Origin: Actinomycetota bacterium
GTDB lineage: Bacteria > Actinomycetota > Actinomycetes > S36-B12 > UBA10799
Direction of reading: 5' to 3'
Length of the DNA stretch: 64,000 nucleotides
Assembly (NCBI GenBank): GCA_020637055.1
Contig: JACJWR010000001.1
Span: 62,001-126,000, forward strand
Shown here: positions 42,329-49,765 of the stretch, piece after piece
Layout: the number at the start of each line of letters is the position of its first letter
Position numbering within the stretch: position 1 is the first letter of the stretch
The notes under the pieces: generated by a model
The model's database searches: none
What the model was told of the DNA's origin: nothing
What the model saw: the letters and a program-made list of their open reading frames with translations, nothing else
Position numbers and translations under genes: made by a program

Positions 42329-43300
42329 TCACCGCCGTCGGCCGGACGCACCGTTGCGGCGTCGGGCGTTGGTGAACTTCGGGGCGGGCAGTTGCAGTTC
42401 GGCAGCCCGGCTCAGAAGGAACCCTTCCGTCACCGCCATGACGTCGTCGAGTGCGGTGAACACGTCCGAGACGGCGAACCGCATGAGCACCAGCGGCAAC
42501 AGTTGGATGTCGTTGTGCCGACGCAGATCGGGCACGAAAGCCTCGGCTTTCGCATGCACGCTGCGGCCGTCGATCTCGTAGCCGAGGCGGTAGTCGTCGA
42601 ACAGGCCGTCCATGTATCTGTTGCCGTTTCGGGTGGTCACCTGCACGTTGAGTTTCGGCCGCGGCAGCCCACGTTGGACTGCCGCACGCCAGTAGGCCGC
42701 CTCACCACCGGACGCGGCACCGGCCTCGAGTTCCTCGACCACGAGGCGCAACGCCTCGGCGCCCCCGCGCGGCGGGCGTTTCGCCGCCTGGAGTTGGCCC
42801 GGGGAAGTCAGGTTCTTGCGCACGGCATCGGCGGCGATGCAGCGAAGGTCGTTGAGACACACCTGATCGGCGAGGTCCACCACCGTGGCCGCCACGGTAG
42901 ACAGCCAAAGACCTCCGACGAAGTCACGGGGTGTCGACCGGCGGTTGCGGTGCAGCTGGACGAGGGGGTGGCGCCGCCGCGTCGCGCCGTGCGGAATCGT
43001 GACGTCCAGGGGGTCACCGGGTCTGGGGGTCGGCAACAGCCCGTGCAGTCCGGCAGCAGTGCGGTGTGAGAGGTGCGCCTCCTCGCCCGCGCAAAGCAGC
43101 CCGCACCGCAGCCAGCCATGGATCTGGTTCGACGCGCCAGTCGCGTCGATCACTCCGGGTAGCGGTTCCCACCAGCGCCCGGTGGCCAGTCGCCGCCGCA
43201 ACCAGCCTGCGTGTACACCCGCGGCGAGCAAATCGCGACGGCGAGCAAGGCCATCACTGAGCACACCTTCGGCGATGGCGGCGGACGACACGCCCGCCAC
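42329..43300 (-). CDS. AbiEi-type HTH plus DUF559-like nuclease-fold protein (second copy)
   Basis: A 323-residue protein if started at GTG 43300; TTG 43327 and GTG 43291 are alternatives, and no ribosome site decides. The N-terminus LARRRDLLAAGVHAGWLRRR is the AbiEi-type wing-helix start. The C-terminal region NRYMDGLFDDYRLGYEIDGR, with a following LRRHNDIQLL, has the Asp...Glu-x-Asp-Gly layout of DUF559. The middle (SHRTAAGLHGLLP) is shared with actinobacterial orphan proteins of this type. Like the copy at 22966-23991 it has no toxin partner. It sits between two glycan operons and may be genomic flotsam. Confidence 0.72.
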   Translation of the reverse strand: MAGVSSAAIAEGVLSDGLARRRDLLAAGVHAGWLRRRLATGRWWEPLPGVIDATGASNQIHGWLRCGLLCAGEEAHLSHRTAAGLHGLLPTPRPGDPLDVTIPHGATRRRHPLVQLHRNRRSTPRDFVGGLWLSTVAATVVDLADQVCLNDLRCIAADAVRKNLTSPGQLQAAKRPPRGGAEALRLVVEELEAGAASGGEAAYWRAAVQRGLPRPKLNVQVTTRNGNRYMDGLFDDYRLGYEIDGRSVHAKAEAFVPDLRRHNDIQLLPLVLMRFAVSDVFTALDDVMAVTEGFLLSRAAELQLPAPKFTNARRRNGASGRRR

Positions 43301-43561
43301 GGTGCCCGGTGCGACGTGACCGGCCAAGGTCCAGTAGGCGACCTGTGGAAGGGCCAGCGTTCCCAGTCACGGAGTGTTGCTGGTGCCTGCGCAGGAAGTG
43401 CCGCGGCACACACAGTCTGGATTCTCCCCATCCGAGCCAGATCGGGGCCGAACACCGGCGTGTCGTGGCCGCAAGCTGCCTGTTGGGGAGGATCGAGACC
43501 GTCTCTAGCCTCGCTTCACGCTCAAGCCTCCCGCCGTCACCGGCGGGGCGGCCAGTTTCAC

Positions 43562-44518
43562 CTAGTTCCCGGGGCCCAAAGGGGTCGGTGCGGGGTAGGA
43601 GAGGTAACTGAGCCGGTTCGCCTCGATGCGGTTGCGGGTCACCCGCTCCAGGATGAGCCCGGTAAGGATGATCAAGCCGCCCACTGTGAGGGCGCCGACG
43701 CCGGCGATCAAACTGGGGAAACGCTCCACCAGACCCGTGCTGAAATACTCCGACACCGCGATCCAGAGCAGCACTGCGGCAAGGATCAGCCAGGGCAGGC
43801 TCAGCAGAGCGAACGCCAAGCTGGGCCGGGCATCGCGGAACAGCCGCAGGTTGCGGCGAAGGATCCGGGCGCCGTCGCGATACGTGTTGAGTTTGCTTTC
43901 GGAACCTTCCGGCCGGGCGAAGTAGGGGGTGTCCACCTCGCCGATCGGCACGCCCAAGGTGGCGGCGTGGGCGTTGAGTTCGGCCTCGATCTCGAAGCCG
44001 GCGGCACCGGTCGGGAAGGACTTCACGAATCGACGGCTCATCACCCGGTAGCCCGAGAGAGTGTCGCGCAGCTGCAGCTTGAACAGCTTCTGGAAGATCC
44101 AGGTGAGCATCGCGTTGCCGAGCGTGTGCCCGGGGCGATACGCCTCGGCCCGCTCGCCTGCCACCACCCGGGCGCCGTTGACCATGTCCACCCCATGGTG
44201 GAGCACCAGATCCACCAACTCAGGCGCGGCATCAGGGTCGTAGGTGGCGTCGCCGTCGATCATCACGTAGCAGTCGGCCTCCACATCGGCCAGCAGCCGA
44301 CGCACCGCGTACCCCTTGCCAGGGCGAGATTCCGAGAGCACCTGGGCACCGTGCTGGCGGGCGACCTCGGCGGTCCGATCCGTGGATCGGTTGTCCGCCA
44401 CCACCACCACGCACCCCGGCAAGGTGCGAGAGAAGCCGTCGATCACGTCTGCGATCGTCTGCTCCTCGTTGTGGCAGGGAACGACCACTGCAACCCTGGC
44501 GTAGGGGGCGTCACTCAT
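43562..44518 (-). CDS. GT2 glycosyltransferase with C-terminal membrane helices (DPM1/GtrB-like)
   Basis: A 318-residue protein. VAVVVPCHNEEQTIADVIDG opens the GT-A fold, VVVADNRSTDRTAEVARQHG the donor site, YVMIDGDATYDPDAAPELVD the D-x-D metal site, and KLQLRDTLSGYRVMSRRF the catalytic loop of polyprenyl-phosphate glycosyltransferases. Two hydrophobic helices follow near residues 235-290. Such enzymes load a sugar onto undecaprenyl phosphate for use outside the membrane, which fits the large GT-C-like membrane protein next to it. The ATG at 44518 is 122 nt after that gene's stop. Confidence 0.9.
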   Translation of the reverse strand: MSDAPYARVAVVVPCHNEEQTIADVIDGFSRTLPGCVVVVADNRSTDRTAEVARQHGAQVLSESRPGKGYAVRRLLADVEADCYVMIDGDATYDPDAAPELVDLVLHHGVDMVNGARVVAGERAEAYRPGHTLGNAMLTWIFQKLFKLQLRDTLSGYRVMSRRFVKSFPTGAAGFEIEAELNAHAATLGVPIGEVDTPYFARPEGSESKLNTYRDGARILRRNLRLFRDARPSLAFALLSLPWLILAAVLLWIAVSEYFSTGLVERFPSLIAGVGALTVGGLIILTGLILERVTRNRIEANRLSYLSYPAPTPLGPGN

Positions 44519-44640
44519 GCGGTGCGGAACCTCACTGGTCTGGGCGGCGCGGCGCCGTGTCGGATGGGCCGGCGGCGCATCCTCACCCTACCGGCGCACC
44601 GGCGCCGCACCGCCGCGAACCCGATGGCGGCGCGTGTCGA

Positions 44641-46602
44641 TCAACCCCGGGCGTAGATCACGAATTGTTCGCCGTTCCACACCCCGCGGTCGAGTTCGGT
44701 CAGACAACTCGTGCCCGCCAGCGGGACCGAAGAGATGACACGGTCGACGGCGAACTCGTCGAGCACCGGAGCGCAAGGGTCCAAAGTGATCACGATGTCG
44801 TCCGGGGCGATGGCGGTGATGACCGGCTGCTCCACTCCGGGCACCCACTCGAACGACACTTTCGACACCGCGCGGTTCCACTGCTCGGAGTACTCACCCT
44901 GCGGATCCAGCACCCGCCATCGATCCGACGGCCCCGCCCACTGTTCGCCCGACAAGGCCGGTACCCCGTTGGCGATGAGCAGCGAACTCAGGCTCGGCGA
45001 ATCCACCGCGAACAGGCCCCCGGATCCTTCCGGCTCGGAGGCCAGCACCGCCGCCGCGGCCTCCGAGCCGCGCAGTGGGGCGAGTCCCTTCTGCACCGGG
45101 TTCACCGAATAGACGATGAGGCCCGAGCCGATGATCGCGGCGGCGAATCCGAGACTCAGCCAGACCGGTTTGCCGCCGGCAAACAACAGCAGGATCGCCG
45201 TGGTGACCACGGTGATCACCACGATCGTGCTGGTGGTGAGTTCAGCCACCAAGACCTCGGCCATGTTGCGACCCGCGAGGTAGAGCACCACGGCACTGGT
45301 CACGGCCACTATCCCTGCCAAGACCCACCCGAGCCGGACACCGAGCAGCGGGGCGATCGCGAGCACCACCACCAGACCCCAGATGGCGGCCATCCGGGTC
45401 GGCGGCACGAGGTTGAGCAGCGGCACCGCCTCGCCGAGCGCGACCGGCCAGTCGATCAGGAACCACGAGAACCCAACGGCCAGCAGCAACCCGGTGAGCA
45501 CCACGCGCACACGCCAGCCTTTGCCGTTCGCCCGCCATCCGGCCACGGCCAGCGCCAGCCACAACACGCCCGCGATCGTCCAACTACCCGACCATTCGGT
45601 GGGGTTGTCCACCAGGTAGGCGGGGCTGGTCTGGAAGATGCCGTCGAACGGGGCACCGAAGGAGCGGCCGAGTGCGACGAACTCACCGGCCACCCGCCGT
45701 TGGCCCGGATAGGTGGTTTCCGACAAGGCGGTGAAGGCGGCGTCGTTGAGCAGGATCAGACCCAGCGTGACGGCGGCCGCGACCACCGCGCTCGCGACGG
45801 CGACGATCGCGATCCGCAGCGCGTCCGCCTTGCTGCGGATCACGAAGATCAACGTGAGCGCGAGGACCGCTCCGGTGAGCGGCAGCGACCAGGGGGCGTA
45901 ACTCCACGGCACCCTGGCCAGGGCGACCCCGGCGACCACGGCGAGTCCGACGGTGCCCAGGATCCGCGCCCACCGGCCGCTCAGCCGCATCGCCAGCACC
46001 CAGCAGGCGGCCGCGACCACCCCGGGCAAGATCGCCGAGAAGGGCCGCAGCGACCACCAGGCGACGACCGGGGTGAGTGTGAACACTGCGGTGAGGCCGA
46101 ACGCGACGCCGAACCGCGCCCCCCAGGCCATCAGCAGATACGGCAACAGCAGCAGCACCACCGCCACCGGGAACCAGAACCCGGCGGCGAACAGCGGCCC
46201 GTCGGGCAGCCATCGGCCCAGGTACTGCACACCCATCTCGCCGAATACCGCACTCTCCAGCCACACCCCGGCATCCGCGGGCACCGTCGAGGTGACGAAC
46301 GGGTCGTTGGTGAGCGGTGTGGTGAAGTCCGCGTCGCCGGCCGTCTGCACACCGAGCATCAGCGGCGTGACCCGGGCGTATTCGTCGGATCGAAGCGGTT
46401 CGGCCTGCCCGACCAGGATTCCCGATTCGACCGTCGGCTCGGAGACGTAGGTGCCCATCGACGACACCGTCACGCCCGCCAACGAGAGCACCAGCCACCC
46501 CACCAGCACCGCCACCCACCAGGCGCGCAGCAGCGCGAGGTCCTTGCCTCGATACCGTGGGGTCGCGGCAGCGTCCCGGGTGTCGATCCCAGCGGCGCTC
46601 AT
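44641..46602 (-). CDS. Large multi-pass membrane protein, possible GT-C-type transferase
   Basis: A 653-residue protein with about thirteen hydrophobic helices and a C-terminal extracytoplasmic domain of about 150 residues (from GLAPLRGSEAAAAVLASEPE). The long first outer loop, between helices 1 and 2, contains EPLRSDEYARVTPLM, an Asp-Glu pair in the position of the GT-C catalytic acid. This architecture is like DUF7657/YfhO-type putative transferases. The neighbouring DPM1-like enzyme would supply a lipid-phospho-sugar donor. No experimentally defined family can be named with certainty. The ATG overlaps the stop of the propeller gene by 4 bp; a longer frame to 47178 is a shadow. Confidence 0.75.
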   Translation of the reverse strand: MSAAGIDTRDAAATPRYRGKDLALLRAWWVAVLVGWLVLSLAGVTVSSMGTYVSEPTVESGILVGQAEPLRSDEYARVTPLMLGVQTAGDADFTTPLTNDPFVTSTVPADAGVWLESAVFGEMGVQYLGRWLPDGPLFAAGFWFPVAVVLLLLPYLLMAWGARFGVAFGLTAVFTLTPVVAWWSLRPFSAILPGVVAAACWVLAMRLSGRWARILGTVGLAVVAGVALARVPWSYAPWSLPLTGAVLALTLIFVIRSKADALRIAIVAVASAVVAAAVTLGLILLNDAAFTALSETTYPGQRRVAGEFVALGRSFGAPFDGIFQTSPAYLVDNPTEWSGSWTIAGVLWLALAVAGWRANGKGWRVRVVLTGLLLAVGFSWFLIDWPVALGEAVPLLNLVPPTRMAAIWGLVVVLAIAPLLGVRLGWVLAGIVAVTSAVVLYLAGRNMAEVLVAELTTSTIVVITVVTTAILLLFAGGKPVWLSLGFAAAIIGSGLIVYSVNPVQKGLAPLRGSEAAAAVLASEPEGSGGLFAVDSPSLSSLLIANGVPALSGEQWAGPSDRWRVLDPQGEYSEQWNRAVSKVSFEWVPGVEQPVITAIAPDDIVITLDPCAPVLDEFAVDRVISSVPLAGTSCLTELDRGVWNGEQFVIYARG

Positions 46603-47594
46603 GGCATCCGCCGGGATTCGCGGCGACCCGGACACAACCGACCGTGGCGCTGCTCCAAGATTCGGTGCACGGCGGAGAGCGGTTGCCGGCGGCGGCGCCA
46701 GACGTCGGCGACCACCGCAGCCCCATCGGGGGTCCAGGCCAGGGTGTGGGTGCCCAGCGCATCGGCGCTCAGGTCGGTGCCTTCGATTCGGCGGCGCACC
46801 TCGCCCGGGCCCGGGACGGCCGGGTCCCAAGTCACCAGGGAGGTGGCGACCCCGTAGTTCTCGGAGCAATCCTGCGTGCTGCGAAGACCGCGCGTGAGGT
46901 CGAGGTTCCCCGCCGGACGCGCGAGCACGGCGTCGCGGAATCGGACCTCGGGCTGTTCGATCCAGCCGACACCTTCCGGCGCGACCCACTGGCGGAACCC
47001 GGCGAACTCGTCCGAGCCGCTGGTGCCGGTGAGGTACCAGTCCTGCCCGCCGTGGGGATCGAGCAGCGTCGTCGGATCGTCCTCGTCGGGCACCACGACC
47101 GGCGTGGGTCCGGGCGGCGGGATCGCGATCGCCGGATCGATCACGCCGACCGGCAGGGTCCGCAGCGAGGCGATCCACGGCTCACCGACGGCGGTGAAGG
47201 TGTAGGTCGGGGCGGCCGGGTCGCACGATTCCACGGTGGCCACCCACGTCCCGTCGTTGAGGTGCACCTGCGGGAAGGAGAAATGGTGGGAACTCGCCAG
47301 CACCGTGCGGCGGGTGACCACCTGACCGGTCTCGGAGACCCGCAACGCCACTATGCGGCCCAATCCACGCCAACGGAGGTACTCCTCCACGAAGATCCAC
47401 AGGTCGCCGGCGGCATCCCGGACCGGGAACGGGTCGGCCCAGAATCGGTCCCGCTCGGGAGCAGCGAGGAAAGCTCCGCCGGGCGGAGCGCCGTCGAGGA
47501 GGTCGTCGAGGGTGGGCGCGAGCACGACCACAGCCCACGCCCGCTCCTGGGTGACACCGCGGATCAGCCGGCTCACGCCGTCCGCGCCGGTCAT
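46599..47594 (-). CDS. GINT1_N-like beta-propeller protein of polysaccharide loci
   Basis: A 331-residue soluble protein. DRFWADPFPVRDAAGDLWIF, then VEEY, is the signature of the five-bladed propeller found at the N-terminus of plant glucosamine inositolphosphorylceramide transferase (GINT1_N), and alone in many bacterial glycan clusters. FSFPQVHLNDGTWVATVES supports it. The repeated Trp and Asp residues resemble the GH43/GH32 fold, but without clear catalytic acids, so it may bind rather than cleave sugar. The ATG 47594 overlaps the GT4 stop and its own stop overlaps the membrane-protein start, both by 4 bp. This places it in one coupled unit with both. Confidence 0.7.
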   Translation of the reverse strand: MTGADGVSRLIRGVTQERAWAVVVLAPTLDDLLDGAPPGGAFLAAPERDRFWADPFPVRDAAGDLWIFVEEYLRWRGLGRIVALRVSETGQVVTRRTVLASSHHFSFPQVHLNDGTWVATVESCDPAAPTYTFTAVGEPWIASLRTLPVGVIDPAIAIPPPGPTPVVVPDEDDPTTLLDPHGGQDWYLTGTSGSDEFAGFRQWVAPEGVGWIEQPEVRFRDAVLARPAGNLDLTRGLRSTQDCSENYGVATSLVTWDPAVPGPGEVRRRIEGTDLSADALGTHTLAWTPDGAAVVADVWRRRRQPLSAVHRILEQRHGRLCPGRRESRRMP

Positions 47595-48790
47595 GGCAGA
47601 TCCTCCGCATCGACGGGCGGAGCGGGGATCGGCTTTCCGCTCGCCCCCACGCTGCGGTAGACCTCGGTGATCCGCTCGATCCACTGTGCTTCGGTGTAGC
47701 GCTCATCGAAGACTTCCCGACACCTGCGACGCAACTCATCGCCGCCAGCCTCGACCCAGGCCATCGCCGCCGCCAGGCTCGCGGCGTCCACCCGACCGTC
47801 GGCGACGGTGATTCCCATCGCAACCCCGTCGGAGATCAACTGCGCAGCATGAGGACTGTTCAGACTCACCACGATGGGAAGTCCCGCCTCGAGCGCTTCG
47901 ACGATCACCAGCGGCATCGCCGATTCAGGCGCCAGACTGGTGAACACCAGCCCGCGGTAGGTGGGCAGCGATTCGCGCAGCGCCATCGGTGGTAGTTGCC
48001 CGCGCAGGTGCACCCGGGGACCGGCAAGCTCGGCCAATTCGTCGCGCAGCGGACCGTCGCCGACTAGGTCGAGCCGGACGTTGGCAGGCCACCCGCGGAC
48101 GAGTTCGACGAATCCCTTCTCGGCGCGCAGCCGACCCACCGCCAGCCACTGGGAATCGTCGGGCATCGCACTGGCCGCTGCGTGCACCTGCGTCACGCCG
48201 TTCGGAACCAGCCGGAGCCGTCCGGTGCCCACCCCGTAGCGGGCGAAGGTGTCGCGGGCGAACGGTGAGAGCACCACCAGGGCGTCGCTGCGGGCGATAA
48301 GCGGATTCACCTCGGTGCCCATCGTGTTGCGCAACGCGATCGGAGTGCTGGCAACCCGCGATTCCCGGTAGCAGGCATGCTCCACCGCCGACCACGGTTT
48401 GCCGTCCGGACAGTCGGTGCACAGCCTACCGTCGCGGAAGAGCAGCCCGTTGGCGCAGATCGGCCGGAAGTTGTGCAGGGTGTGCACAATCGGCCCGGGC
48501 CATCGGCGCATCCAGTGCAGGCCGATGTTGGGCACCGTGTTGTGGATGTGGACCACGTCCGGGGCGAACTGCCGCAGCCGCGGGGCCGGATCGGGCCCGA
48601 AACTGGTGATGGTGCGCCAGGCGGCACGCAGTTTGTAGCCCGGCAGATGCTGTTCGTCGTCGGTGTGGCGACCCAGCAGCAGCACGTCATGCCCGGCCGC
48701 TCCGAGTGCTTCGCTCTGCGCCTCCACCACGACGTTCTCGCCACTGGACTGATCAGAGGCGTAGAAGCTGTGCAGCAGCGCGATTCGCAC
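47591..48790 (-). CDS. GT4-type glycosyltransferase
   Basis: A 399-residue GT-B enzyme starting at GTG 48790, 10 nt after the rmlC stop. RIALLHSFYASDQSSGENVV is the acceptor-side start; VVHIHNTVPNIGLHWMRR and HTLHNFRPICANGLLFRDGR, then CTDC, form the first domain with a metal-binding-like cysteine insert. WLAVGRLRAEKGFVELVRGW opens the second domain and SLAPESAMPLVIVEALEAGL is the E-x7-E site. Frames reaching 48928 overlap rmlC and are rejected. It is probably the first committed sugar transferase after the WbaP-like initiating enzyme of this cluster. Confidence 0.9.
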   Translation of the reverse strand: MRIALLHSFYASDQSSGENVVVEAQSEALGAAGHDVLLLGRHTDDEQHLPGYKLRAAWRTITSFGPDPAPRLRQFAPDVVHIHNTVPNIGLHWMRRWPGPIVHTLHNFRPICANGLLFRDGRLCTDCPDGKPWSAVEHACYRESRVASTPIALRNTMGTEVNPLIARSDALVVLSPFARDTFARYGVGTGRLRLVPNGVTQVHAAASAMPDDSQWLAVGRLRAEKGFVELVRGWPANVRLDLVGDGPLRDELAELAGPRVHLRGQLPPMALRESLPTYRGLVFTSLAPESAMPLVIVEALEAGLPIVVSLNSPHAAQLISDGVAMGITVADGRVDAASLAAAMAWVEAGGDELRRRCREVFDERYTEAQWIERITEVYRSVGASGKPIPAPPVDAEDLP

Positions 48791-48800
48791 CCGAAGGACC

Positions 48801-49412
48801 TTACCCGGCCTCGCCGGCGAGACCGGCGCGGAACGCCCGGCAGGCCTCGTAGTCCGGCAGCAGACCCGCGGCCGCCGCCTCCGCCAGGCTGGGCGCCGCA
48901 TCGTCCTTCGCCGACAACGAGCACTCACCGAGGTCGAACGGCCAGGCGATACCGATCTCGGAGTCGAACGGGTAAATCTCCCGCTCGCCGGTGGGGTTGT
49001 AGGGCTCGCTGCAGAGGTAGGCGACCGTGGAACCGTCTTCGAGTGCTGCGAATCCGTGTCCGAGGCCTTCGGAGAGGTACACCGCGCGCCGGTCCTTGGT
49101 GTCGAGCAGCACGGTCTCCCACATGCCGTAGGTGGGCGATCCGACGCGGATGTCGACGATCACATCCACCACCGCGCCTGCCAGGCAGGTGACGTACTTC
49201 GCCTGACCCGGCGGGACGTCGGCGTAGTGGATGCCGCGGACCGTGCCCTTGGTCGACACCGAGCAGTTGGCCTGGGCGAGGTGCAGCGGGTGCCCGACTG
49301 CCTCGACGAAGGTCTCCTCCTTGAACCACTCGAGGAACAACCCGCGCGGGTCGCCGTGCTGCTTCGGGGTGACGACCCAGGCGCCTTCGATACTCAACGG
49401 GGTGATCTCCAT
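48801..49412 (-). CDS. rmlC: dTDP-4-dehydrorhamnose 3,5-epimerase
   Basis: A 203-residue cupin-fold enzyme. GLFLEWFKEETFVEAVGHPL, GTVRGIHYADVPPGQAKYVT (catalytic His), VDVIVDIRVGSPTYGMWE and YLSEGLGHGFAALEDGSTVA, then YLCSEPYNP (catalytic Tyr region), are RmlC motifs. It completes the rhamnose pathway with rmlA (38 kb) and rmlB and rmlD (40-42 kb). Its placement in a different operon suggests that the second cluster also uses rhamnose, or that this operon supplies the whole locus. The ATG 49412 has only a weak purine-rich site. Confidence 0.95.
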   Translation of the reverse strand: MEITPLSIEGAWVVTPKQHGDPRGLFLEWFKEETFVEAVGHPLHLAQANCSVSTKGTVRGIHYADVPPGQAKYVTCLAGAVVDVIVDIRVGSPTYGMWETVLLDTKDRRAVYLSEGLGHGFAALEDGSTVAYLCSEPYNPTGEREIYPFDSEIGIAWPFDLGECSLSAKDDAAPSLAEAAAAGLLPDYEACRAFRAGLAGEAG

Positions 49413-49467
49413 AGCCCAACGCTATCGGGCGCCGATGCATCGAATCGGAGTTCCCCCGGCCCACTGC

Positions 49468-49559
49468 GGTGGCGATGGCCCCGCTTGGCTGGGGCGACCG
49501 ACAGTGGGCACCTGCGGGCTGCTTGTTTGCCTTCACGCCGGCGCGGGGCCATCGCCACC
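49468..49559. repeat. Long-stem inverted-repeat element, copy 1
   Basis: The arms 49468-49484 and 49543-49559 are perfect 17-bp complements. They enclose a 58-nt loop that begins TTGGCTGGGGCG and ends CACGCCGGC. The loop matches that of copy 2, read on the other strand, at about 45 of 59 positions, while the arms do not resemble those of copy 2. It lies in the 353-nt gene-free interval between rmlC and the initiating transferase. Confidence 0.85.
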
Positions 49560-49614
49560 TCCGTGGGCCTTGCTCCAGCGGGCGCCACCTCGGCGGGCTC
49601 GGGTCTGGCGGACC

Positions 49615-49721
49615 GTGCCGGGGGAGTAGGGGGCCGGCGCCGACGTAAAGGCGAAAAGCGCACGCCGCAGCTGCCCACGGACGAACGCCCCAGTCAAGCC
49701 GGCCCCCTACTCCCCCGGCAC
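49615..49721. repeat. Long-stem inverted-repeat element, copy 2 (inverted)
   Basis: The arms 49615-49638 and 49698-49721 are perfect 24-bp complements of purine-rich sequence (GGGGGAGTAGGGGGCC in the left arm). They enclose a 59-nt loop that is the diverged reverse complement of the copy 1 loop. Both copies are followed on the plus strand by C(T/A)CCGTGGGCC-like sequence. There is no T-run after the stem, so it is not an ordinary terminator. Confidence 0.85.
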
Positions 49722-49765
49722 CACCGTGGGCCCCTGCCGCCCAGGCACCGCCCGAGGCGGGCGGG

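Noticed and set aside
44557..46857. A 766-codon plus-strand frame
   Set aside because: Antisense to the 13-helix membrane protein; it is extremely rich in His, Gln, Arg and Gly, as expected for a complement frame.
49615..49721. Reading the long inverted repeat as a rho-independent terminator
   Set aside because: The stems are separated by 59 nt, no T-run follows, and a second copy with a conserved loop exists, so a simple terminator does not explain it.
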